Below, in pieces: positions 14,701 through 26,700 of a stretch of 64,000 nucleotides of DNA. The notes below the pieces were generated by a model. It saw only the letters and a program-made list of their open reading frames with translations. It ran no database searches and was not told the DNA's origin. Every line of letters starts with the position of its first letter. Position 1 is the first letter of the stretch. Both the position numbers and the translations under genes were made by a program. The DNA is from Sabellastarte sp. h YS-2021 (lineage: Eukaryota; Annelida; Polychaeta; Sabellida; Sabellidae), in the NCBI GenBank assembly GCA_964017235.1, contig OZ024938.1, positions 6,935,454 through 6,999,453 on the forward strand, written 5' to 3'.

Positions 14701-17700
14701 TTACTCTATAAAAGTACAGAACAGAATAAAATAGTATCCTTGAATCAATAAAGTCGTCACAGTACGTTTTCACGTACTTTAAGCATATCCACGTCTTCAA
14801 TAATTTTTTTTGTAATTCCAATATCCATATTTTACAACATTTCTTAAATATATATATATATGTATATATAAAAAGAACAAAAACAATAATTTATCTTATA
14901 CTCTTACAAACAACATAATCAAGAAACATTGTACCATATAATTTCATATATTCCAGTTATATATTTGTCCATTATATGCCCCAATAGAAAAAAACACTTT
15001 TCCTTCGACTAATAGGGTATATATATATGTATATTATGTGTTAGGGGTGAGAACGGTTACTGGAGCCTCGATAGCTATAAATGTTGGCTAGCTTTAGAAT
15101 CATTTAGATGACTATAAACAGGGTTTTCTTAGAGTGCTGATTTGAATTGTATTTAATTGTGATTCCAGGCAAAGAGACTGTCTCAGGACTTCACCACTTT
15201 AAACCTGGCCGTCGGTGTGACTGACGCCATCGATAAACTGCTCCTCACTAACATCACTACCGATCCTGACCGTGATTTCTTCGACGTAATGGACTTCGAT
15301 GGGTTGGCTGCCGATTTGGAAAGCATCATCAATTCGGTGAGTTGTGTTGAAAAAGATATAAGATTAGTTACTGGATCAGTCACAGAGTTCAAATATGTTA
15401 TAAAACATCTGTCAAAAAATTGAAAGAAAAAAAGCCAAACAAAAATCTGTCACAGAGTTCAAATATGTTATAAAGCATCTGTCAAAAAATTTAAAAAAAA
15501 AGAAAAAAAAAGCTGGATCGGTCACAGAGTTCAAATTTGTTATAAAACATCTGTCAAAAAATTAAAAGAAAAAAAGCCAAAAAATCTGTCAGAGAGTTTA
15601 AATATGTTATAAGGCATCTGTCAAAATTTTTTTAAAAAATGGATCTATCAGAGTTCAAATTTGTTATAAAGCATCTGTCAAAAATTAAAAAAAAAACAAA
15701 AAAAAAAATGCTGAATCGGTCACAGAGTTCAAATTTCTTATAAAACATCTATCAAGAATTTAAAAGAAAAAAAAGCCCAAAAAATCTGTCAGAGAGTTCA
15801 AATATGTTATAAATCATCTTTCAAAAAACTAAGAAAAACAACTGGATCTGTCACAGAGTTCAAGTTTGTTATAAAACATCTGTCAAAAAATTAAAAGAAA
15901 AAAAAGCCAAAAAAATCTGTCGGAGAGTTCAAATATGTTATAAGGCATCTGTTAAAAAATGGATCTGTCAGGGTTCAAATTTGTTATAAAGCATCTGCCA
16001 AAAAATTGTAGAAAAAATGGATCTATCACAGAGTTCAAATTTGTTATAAAGCATATGTCAAAAAATTAAAAAAACAAAACAAAAAGACTGAATCCGTCAC
16101 GGAGTTCAAATTTGTAATAATCTCAGAGCAACTTTAAGAACGTAATGAGGATCTAGAGAATAGGAATATATGAGTAACAAGAGCACTTAGAGAGTGCACT
16201 CACTGACCTCCAGCAATGTAGGTAATAATAATAATTAAATGTGAAAAATCGGATATTGTTTTTGTATCCAGAAAGTGATCCTGATCAGTCTCAAAATTTA
16301 ATGGAATCCATGTTGGACCAATACCCATCTCGTCTTTTTTCATAAAGATCCAGGTAGTGGTTTTTTTTGCATAAACTGGCTAACGAACAGACAAACAGCC
16401 ATGAATTTAATATCTGCTTGGCGGAGGTGATAATCCTGCAAACTGATGAAATCAGTTACAGTTTTATAAACAAAAACCAGCATTATTATGGTTCGATAAA
16501 TATCAGTTCACGTAATAATAATTAATAGAAATAAATATAAATTTGGTTGCACGATTATGCTTGTACCACATTTGAATATAGATTATTCTGTCATCTCTAT
16601 CAGAAGGTTATAGTTTTGGATGTGTTGATGTGCAAAATGTTTGCAAAGTATATTACTCGTTCTGTTTGCTTCTTTGTAAGTTTGTTTGTTTACAGCATAA
16701 CTCAAAAACTATTGCACAGATCCATATGACATTTTTTAGGGAGCATCAGAACTATTACACAAAAGAACTGATTCAAATTTGGGCATGATCTGGTCAATAT
16801 CCTAGATTCTAGAGCAATTTCTTTATGTTACCGTCTTCAATCAATGTGATCATTCACTTAATGTCATGCACAAAAATTTGCAAAGCCTGCATTCAGCTCT
16901 CCCCACCGAGTGTCTGTCTGTCTGTTTGCCTCTGCGTAATGAACAGATCACATGGGTATGGTTTGGCCTTTTGAAGAAGTGGTGAAATTTTTTTTCAAGG
17001 ATCTGTATCATTCTGGATACTAAAAAACCCCAATTTTTGGGTCCAATTTTTAATATATTTTTGATGATTTTGGCTTCCTGGTTGACATTACTCCAAAAAG
17101 TAATGGGCCAATCGTCATAAAAAAATCAATCCAAAAATATCCAGAGTTTTCATGAATGTGCCTTGGTGCTGGACTGCACTCCACGAATGCTTTCTACTTT
17201 TATGTTAATTACTAACTTCGTGACAATTCCTTTCAGTATGATTTAATTATTGTAAATACTTAACAGATGAATGAACTTCTTCTTATTACTAATATAATAT
17301 ACTATTATTATCTTGCCTTGTGTATTTTTAGCATAAATTATTTTAGTCGTACACTTTAATCTTTGTCTTGTCTCCTTTTTTTGAATATATTTTTAAATTA
17401 TTGAATAGCACTGATTAACATTCCAAACCTTAACAATTCATTTTTATCTCACAGCCTGTAAAGGCTGCATGAGTATTGTTTTCACCCATGGTGTCTGCAG
17501 GGGTGAGAGGACAAATATCAAGGCAGTCGGTGGGTGCTGAGATACAGCTTGTACAAGCTGTATCTCAGAAACCACAAGGTGTAGCATGTTGGTACTCTGT
17601 AGGGATATTGGTTGGTAGATGTAGGTGTGTAGTGTTGTGGGGTGACCTTGATTTGACCTTTAACTTTGCTATATAGTGATTTCAATCTTTAAAATCTTGT

Positions 17701-20700
17701 CTGGGCTATAGTTCAAAGAACTGTTAAGATTTTGAAAGTTGATACTAGGTTGGAACATTGGTTGGGGATTGTAGGTGTGCAGTGTTATGATATGACATTG
17801 GTTTTTGACCTTTGACCTTGACCTTCAAAATATTTTCTGGGCTATATCTTAGAAATCATGTGGGGTAGGATGGTCATAATTGGCAGGGACATTGGTTGGC
17901 GGTTTTAGATGTGCAGGGTTGTAGCATGACCTTGATTTGACTTTGACCTTGCAGTAATGACCATAACTTTTAGAATCTTCTCCAGGCTGTATCTCAGAAA
18001 CCGTAAGATTTAGGAAGTTGAATCTTGTTAGGGGCATTAGTAGGGAGTCTAGGTGTGCAGTGTCCTGGTGGACATTGGTTTGACCTTTGACCTTGATTCT
18101 GCCACAATATTTCTGCTACTATGTTTGAGACATATTTCTCCAATCACAAAGATACAGGAATCGCTCCCACTGATTACTATTTGTACTTTTACCTTATTTT
18201 GCTATCTTTTTGACAGCTATACTACAATTAATAAATTTCACAGCTTCATAATGTTTGATTTACTTGTTAATTCTGTCAATTTGCTAGTAAATTGTCTTGT
18301 TTTGATACCTTTGTCTTATATACATTGTATTTTCTCTCTCAAGTGTTATTCCATACCTTTGCATAACTTACACTGTACGTTCTATATGCAATGGTGTCCA
18401 ATGTCATTTCCCTGGGCAGTAGGGTACGGACATCTCTGATGCTATTTTAAATATTAAGCATTCCATATTTTATTAACTATTTCATATTTGTGCTTGTCTT
18501 CCAATTAAGTCATAAATCATTGTGAGTTATTTCCAAACATTCCTTTTCTCTGAGCAATTGCCTCTACAACACCATGTAGTGTCAACCTGTCTGACAGCAT
18601 CTGGCTGTTCTACCTGCCCACTCTTCACTTACCAATTCAGTCAAAAGCATTTTGATAGTAGTTTCAATAAACTAAGATTTAAAATGACCAACCTGACAAA
18701 GTACGTATTACAGCCACTATTGACTCACTCAGGGAAAAGCTGAAAACTGATCTGTTTATAAAAACCTACCCAAGGGAGCCACGTACCTACCTGTCTATAA
18801 AAACCTACCCACAGGAGCCACACTACCACCCGTGTCTACTCTGGTATCACCTGGCTGTGTTAGTGGACTTGAGATGATTCTGTGTGTCTGTGTGTGTAGT
18901 TGTTCTTTACATTCTGTCACTTGATGGAGATTAAGTGCTATAAAACTTCTGATTAGATTAGATTAGAATTTTTTTTCTGATATACAAAATCAAGGACTAA
19001 CTTTCTAATGCAAAAATTTTTTTTTCAATTATAAAATAAAAAAGAATTGTTTTTTAAGCAATAAACACAAAAGTACTCTGTTTGAATATATGGCTATTGG
19101 TTTTTCTATTACGAATATTGTGAAAAAACAGTGGCTTGTAATTTAATTCTCAGGTGTTATATTTTGTCTGTAGTTGATATAACATCATTACAATATGTGT
19201 ATTTCAGACCTGCAGTATTGTGACCACTCCGACTCCTCCAACTCGTAAGTATACAGTAGTAAACTTTGCCATTTTATGCATGATTCTACAATTAGATTAC
19301 CTTGACAGAAACCTTGACAGAAATATTTGCCTAATTCATATTAGTCTGACTATTTTCAGAAGAGGATTTCTTGGACTTTGAAAGAACATTAGATTTTTTG
19401 CATACACTTTCAACTGATGTGGTGAAAATTTAACCACCACTGGACTGGTCCTCGCTGTAATTTTGTAGAGATATTGCTTTGAACACCATACTGAATCATA
19501 CACTATACACAGATTTTACATTGATATTATATAAAGTGACCTTAGATCTAAGTAAGTTTTTTCTTAGAATTTGTATTCACGAAACAAAGGTTAAGAATGA
19601 TCAGTTTCATAATTGTTTACTTGAAATCTAAGAAATACTTAAAATGCAAGTTAGAAATGATCTAAGTCTTGTTGTAGAATACAGCCCCTGTGTTGTACCA
19701 ATTTATTACACTTTAATGAGATATTGCATTGAGTAGAAATACTGTAAAGCGATATTGTGCTGAGTAACAGTTCTAAATCATACAATGTAAGGAGATTTTG
19801 TATTGCGAAAAAAATACTATGCTATAAAGAGGTATTGTATTGAGTATAATAGCAGTTACCTTGTATTTGCAGAATGCCGTGAAGACAGCGACATATATAT
19901 CTTACTAGATGCCAGCGGTTCTATGAAGGAGAAGAATTACAAGGTTGTCCGCGATTTCGTGGCAAATCAGCTTATTCCAGTACTTGGCGTAAGTCTTCTG
20001 TGTGTGTGTATATGTATATAAGGGGTATTGTCTCATGTGATTCAGTTGGTAGGGTGTTGGACTCATAATCCAAGGGTCGTGGGCTCTATCCCCAGTGATG
20101 TCAACTGTTTCATGTGGGATAACATCCTTGGGCAAGATGTCAACCTGGACTGTGCCTCTCTCTACCCAGGGGAAATATGGGTACCCAACTATAAGGGATA
20201 CTGGTTTCTGCGCCCTGCATGACATCAACAGGGAAGGTTACCAAGGCTAGCTATCCTTGCTGGGGCATACTGTGTAGAGCGCTTTGGAAAAAAGCACTAT
20301 ATAAGAGCCCAGTATCATTATTATTATGTCCACCCCACTGGGGGGTGGACATATTATTTTTGCTTTTTTCGCCGTCCGGCGTCCCACTTGGTTTCCAGAC
20401 ATTTTAGGCAACAGTTCTTATCCTATCTTTACCAAATTTGGCATGCAGGTTTATTGGGTTAATAGCTTGTATGGGATTGCTTTTGGTAATGATAGCTCTA
20501 TAGCTAACTGAGTAATAGCTACTTTGCTACTTTTGAGTAGCTCTTTGGTTTCCAGACATTTTAAGGAATGCTATTAAGCCTAGCTTTCTGAAATTTGGTA
20601 TGGAGGTTCATTGGGTTAATAGCTTGTATGGGATTGCTTTTGGGGGTAATTGCTTCATAGATGAGTGAGTAATTAATTAAATAAATGAGTAATTAGCTAT

Positions 20701-23700
20701 TTTGAATACTGAAAAAGGCAAATGTGCTCATATCTCCTAAACCGTGCGAGATAGAGCGATTTCGTCGAAATTTTCGACCCACAGGGTATCTAAGGAATGT
20801 ACTCTTTGCAATTTTCAAAAAATTTTCCCCTCCCCAAAAATGGCAGCCATTTTGAATTTTCAAATTTTTGCCAAAAATGGCAAAGCACAAATTTGCTTCT
20901 ATCTCCTTAACCGTGCGAGATAGACTGATTTCGTCGAAATTTTCGACCCACAGGGTATCTAAGGAACATAATCTTTGCAATTTTCAAAAAAATTTCCCCC
21001 TCCCCAAAAATGGCGGCCATTTTGAATTTTCAAATTTTTGCCAAAAATGGCAAAACACAAATTTGCTTCTATCTCCTTAACCGTGCGAGATAGAGCGATT
21101 TCGTCGAAATTTTCGACCCACAGGGTATCTAAGCATTGTATTCTTGGCAATTTTCAAAAAAATTTCCCCTCCCCAAAAATGGCAGCCATTTTGAATTTTC
21201 GAATTTTTTGCCAAAAATGGCAAAACACAAATTTGCTTCTATCTCCAAAACCGTGCGAGATAGAGCGATTTCGTCGAAATTTTCGACCCACAGGGTATTT
21301 AAGGAATGTAATCTTTGCAATTTTCAAAAAAATTTCCCCCTCCCCAAAAATGGCGGCCATTTTGAATTTTTGAATTTTTGCCAAAAATGGCAAAACACAA
21401 ATTTCCTTCTATCTCCTAAACCATGCGAGATAGAGCGATTTCGTCGAAATTTTCGACCCACAGGGTATCTGACCATTGTATTCTTGGCAATCTTCAAAAA
21501 ATTTTCCCCTCCCCAAAAATGGCGGCCATTTTGAATTTTCGAATTTTTGCCAAAAATGGCAAAACACAAATTTGCTTCTATCTCCTTAACCGTGTGAAAT
21601 AGAGCGATTTTGTCGAAATTTTCGACCCACAGGGTATCTAAGCATTGTATTCTTGGCAATTTTCAAAAAAATTTTCCCTCCCCAAAAATGGCAGCCATTT
21701 TGAATTTTCGAATTTTTTGCCAAAAATGGCAAAACACAAATTTGCTTCTATCTCCTTAACCGTGCGAGATAGAGCGATTTTGTCGAAATTTTCGACCCAC
21801 AGGGTATCTAAGGAATGTAATCTTTGCAATTTTCAAAAAATTTTCCCCTCCCCCAAAATGGCGGCCATTTTGAATTTTCGAATTTTTGCCAAAAATGGCA
21901 AAACACAAATTTGCTTCTATCTCCTAAACCGTGCGAGATAGAGCGATTTCGTCGAAATTTTCGACCCACAGGGTATTTAAGGAATGTAATCTTTGCAATT
22001 TTCAAAAAAATTTCCCCTCCCCAAAAATGGCGGCCATTTTGAATTTTCGAATTTTTTCCAAAAATGGCAAAACACAAATTTCCTTCTATCTCCTTAACCG
22101 TGTGAGATAGAGCGATTTCGTCGAAATTTTCGACCCACAGGGTATCTAAGGAATGTAATCTTTGCAATTTTCAAAAAATTTTCCCCTCCCCCAAAATGGC
22201 GGCCATTTTGAATTTTCGAATTTTTGCCAAAAATGGCAAAACACAAATTTGCTTCTATCTCCTTAACTGTGCGAGATAGAGCGATTTCGTCGAAATTTTC
22301 GACCCACAGGGTATCTAAGGAATGTACTCTTTGCAATTTTCAAAAAATTTTCCCCTCCCCAAAAATGGCGGCCATTTTGAATTTTCGAATTTTTGCCAAA
22401 AATGGCAAAACACAAATTTGCTTCTATCTCCTTAACCGTGTGAGATAGAGCGATTTCGTCGAAATTTTCAACCCACAGGGTATCTAAGGAATGTACTCTT
22501 TGCAATTTTCAAAAAATTTTCCCCTCCCCAAAAATGGCGGCCATTTTGATTTTTCGAATTTTTGCCAAAAATAGAAAAACAGGAATTTGCTTCTATCTTC
22601 TTAACCGTGCAAGATAGAGTGATTTCGTCAAAATTTTCGACCCAACCGATGCAAAAAGGCATGAAGCTGAAATAATTTACATCTACGTACACTAATAAAT
22701 ATTTAAGCATCATTGATATATTTTACAAATGAAACAGGGTCTTGTAAGACTACTGTACAATTTTGGCAAAAGGTTCATGGGGTGGACATTACACATGATA
22801 ATGTGTGTTCTTCTATGCTATCCTGTTTCTATTCGCATCTACTATCAACAGGGCGTCCTATTTCTAGTTATTATTATTTTAGGTAAATGATAAGGTTGGC
22901 AGGTGGACACCTAACACATTCGTGGCATGTCTCCGTTAGGGAAGTACCGTTTTTGAAAATTAGTTACTGTTAATCCAAAAGTTCATTGTGCTCACTATAC
23001 GTCTGCCTTAAGTTGGTGCTATTGTTGAAAGACTAAATAAATAACGTCTTTAATCTCCCCCTTTTGACACAATTATTTGATAATTACATATGCAAACTGC
23101 CCATTTTATCGTTTGATCCCCTTTTATCCCTCACATTCCCCGTTATCGGGGACCATCACTCTCACAATTCACACTCACTAAGCACTCTAATCGCCAAATT
23201 TTATGACCAGTTTCAAACTTTTAACCCCACCAAGATCTCAAATAGGATATTCCTATATTTTTTACCAGTCATTGCTGCATATCAGAACCACAGTAACTCA
23301 TTCAGTGTCCTGATGTTGTCAGTTTCTGCCCCTTCAAATCCCCCGCCACCACTTTTTGCCTACATTTTCTCATCAAATCCTCAATGTCAATTCCACCAGT
23401 CCTACCACCTTTCCATCTTTTCATCCTACTCCTGCTTGCTGGTGACATAAACCCAAACCCAGGACCACTCAGGTGTCCAAAGGTCACCTACGCAAATATT
23501 AGGTCAATACACAACAAATATCCTGCCATTGCAAAATATATTTCTGATAATGACACTGATCTCTTTGCCATGTCCGAGACTTGGATTAGACCTGACACCA
23601 AGTGCAAATCTGTCCGAAATCACCCCACCAGGCTACAGTCTCTATCAACAAACACGAGAGGGCTGTCACGGTGGAGGATTGGGCTTTTTCGTCAAAGATG

Positions 23701-26700
23701 GATCCTTCCGTTGTTCCAACAGAGACCTGCACCACCTTTGAAAATTTCCTCCTCAAGATATCCCTTCACAAAGAATCCTTTTACTTTCTGAATATATATA
23801 GACCACCGTCCTCCAGTACCACATCCTTTTTTGAACCGTTTCAGTCACTTCTGGAGGATATTCATCATACCACAGAAAATCTGGTGATCATCGGCGACTT
23901 CAATTTTCACCTTGAAACAACATGTTCAAATTCAAAAGCCTTTGATTCATTCATTGATTCATTTGATTTAATTCAGAAAGTTAACTTAACAACTGACATT
24001 CATGGACATACACTTGACCTGGTTTTAACCAAATCCAACAATGATAATATTTCCAATGTCCATACCACTGATGCCTTTTCCGACCATTTTTCAATTAGTT
24101 TTACCCTAAATCTCTCAACCCCCATATACCAAACTAATGCTCCTGTTATGCTCATAAATACCATAAAATTGATAAAGAGAAATTGAAAACGGAGCTCCTC
24201 ACTTCTGGACTACTTAATAATCCATCCAAGGAAGCCAACACTATATGAACAATATCACACTACCTTGTCCACCCTTATCGACAAACATGCACCACAACAT
24301 ATCAAGGCGAAGTACATCCCAGGATGGGTTAACGAAATGGTAATTGCGGCAAAAGAGACCAAGCGTTTGTTTGAATGTATTTGGTGCTGAAATAAATCTA
24401 CCTTCAATACATCCCAATACATACAGGAAGTCCACCAGTACAATAAAATCTGCATGCAGGCCAAATCGGAATTCCTTAAAGCAAAAATTTGGGACAATCA
24501 CCACAACCCACAAAATTATGGCGAGTCCTGGGTGATGTGTTACACAGAATCCCAGCAAAGATCCGCCCATCGATAAATACCCCTCAGCTTTTGGCTGACA
24601 GATTTGTGGAGTTCTTTACAGAAAAAAATTTAAAAAATATGCTCAACTTTCTCTACTTCACTGAATTTCCAACACATCACCCAAGACTCTCCTCCACCCA
24701 TGTTTATCTCTTTCTCTACTGTAACTACCAAATCATTATAGACTCTAACTATATCATGTTCCCTTGGCCCACTTTGCTTGTTCTTGAATATCTGGATATT
24801 CTTATCACCTCCCTCACTTCAATAATCAATGGCTCTCTAGAACAAGGTAAGTGTCCTAATTTTTTAAGCAGGTCCATGTAACCTCAATCCTCAAAAACTC
24901 ATCCTTAGACAAAGAAGTTTTCCAAAAGTACAGGCCTATCTCCAATCTAAACTTTATTTCAAAGATACTTGAAAGGGTTGTAGCAGTCCACCTACAAACT
25001 CACATCGATGAAGCTGGCCTGATGACTGCCTTCCAGTTGGCTTATAGAAAACACCATTCTACTGAAAGTGCCCTCCTTAATATTCACAATGATATTCTTC
25101 TCAATATGGTCAAAGGGTCTGTCACAGCCCTTACCCTTCTAGATCTCTCCGCCTCGGTCGATATCATTGACCACACCATTCTCGTGGACACACTTAATGG
25201 TTACTATGGAATCAGTGAACTGATACTCGGCTGGTTCAAATCATACCTGTCGGGAAGGACACACTTGGTCAAGGTAGGCAGCACACTCTCACATCCTGTT
25301 GCCCTCCAGTATGGGGTCCCCCTGGGCTCCGTCCTTGGTCCAATTCTTTTTTCTCTCTATTATAACTAACCCAATTAGCTAAATCATTCACTCTCACGGT
25401 AGTATTAATTACCATTTCTACGCCGATGACACTCAGTTATACATTGCACTCTCTCCAGCAAATTTCTCTCACTCTATACAAAAACTAAAGAATTGGCTAA
25501 ATGACATTCAAAATTTCATGTTCACAAATAAATTAAAACTCAACCCTGACAAAACCGAGTTCATTTTGATAGGTTCGAAAAACAATTGTAAACAACTCCT
25601 TCCTCACTTTCCAATCAATATTCTTGGTAATCAGGTCTCACCAGCACAAAGTGTCAAGAACTTCGGAGTGGTTTTTCGCCTTCTCTGACCACGTGTCACA
25701 GGTCATAAAGTCCACTAGAGTTCATGCGAGAGACCTCTATAGAATTCGCACCCTTCTAGAACTTAAAACATCAGTTCTTGTAGTAAATTCTTTGGTGAGC
25801 AGCAGATTGGACTACTGCAATTCCCTGTTCTTATCACTCACTGATTTTGAGTTAAGGAGATTGCAGCTAGTTCAAAACTCACTCTGCAGGGTTGTCACCT
25901 GTTCCTCAAAATTGTCTCACATCACCCCTTAACTGAAGAAACTTCATTGGCTTCCAGGTCAGGTTCAAAATAGGCCTCATTACATACAAAATCCTCAACC
26001 AAGGTCAACCTATTTACCTAAGAGAATTAATTCACCCCTACACTTCTTCCAGAAATACTAGGCGTAGTACCCCTAAACTCAAGTTCCTTCATACCCCCAC
26101 TTTTGACCGTAGAGTTCATAAATCAATTTCAACACTTTTCTAATTCTTTTAGTCACTACACCCCAGTTCTACTGAACTCTTTCCCCTTCCAAATAAGAAA
26201 CAGTCCCTCTGTCGCATCTTTCAGGAAACACCTCAAAACCCACCTTTTGAATTCTAGTTTCCCAACTTAGTCTCCTTCCCTCTCAGTCTCACGCACAACT
26301 CAGGAATACTGACCTTGACTCTCCTTATTAGAAATGATTTTTGTTAACTAGCGCACTGAGTTCCCCTTAGTGGGGAAGATATTGCGCCTGCAAAGCAGTA
26401 GATTAGATTAGATTTAACTAGAAAACTTCCCGAATGACATATACAGAAAAAATATATGAATGAAGGTAACAATATTATACTTGTCAATAAGTCATAGTTA
26501 ACTCTTTGTTTACAATGTAAAGTTCACTCCCTAGTAGACTAACTCTAAGCCAAAAACTTTGTGAAATCCACTAAGTCTAAGACCACAGACTCAGCCTGAG
26601 TTTAAGACAAAAGTTTAAGTCTATGTTCCCGCTAAGTTGAGTCCAACTGCTAATGTTTTGCCTTCTTTGAGTAAATATATTGTTGTTATTGAAGCACAAT

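Noticed and set aside
15217..15423. Reading exon 4 on past its donor
   Set aside because: The frame stays open past 15336 only until the minisatellite; a good GTGAGT donor and phase fit with exon 5 favour ending at 15336.
20025..20110. Possible tRNA gene
   Set aside because: A and B boxes are present, but the sequence does not fold into a full cloverleaf with paired acceptor ends by eye, and it is followed by a SINE body and tail.
20693..22713. Many open frames of 60-132 codons on both strands
   Set aside because: They all come from the 169/170-bp satellite unit read in different frames (recurring WVENFDEIALS or KNGKTQICF words); no splice or start context.
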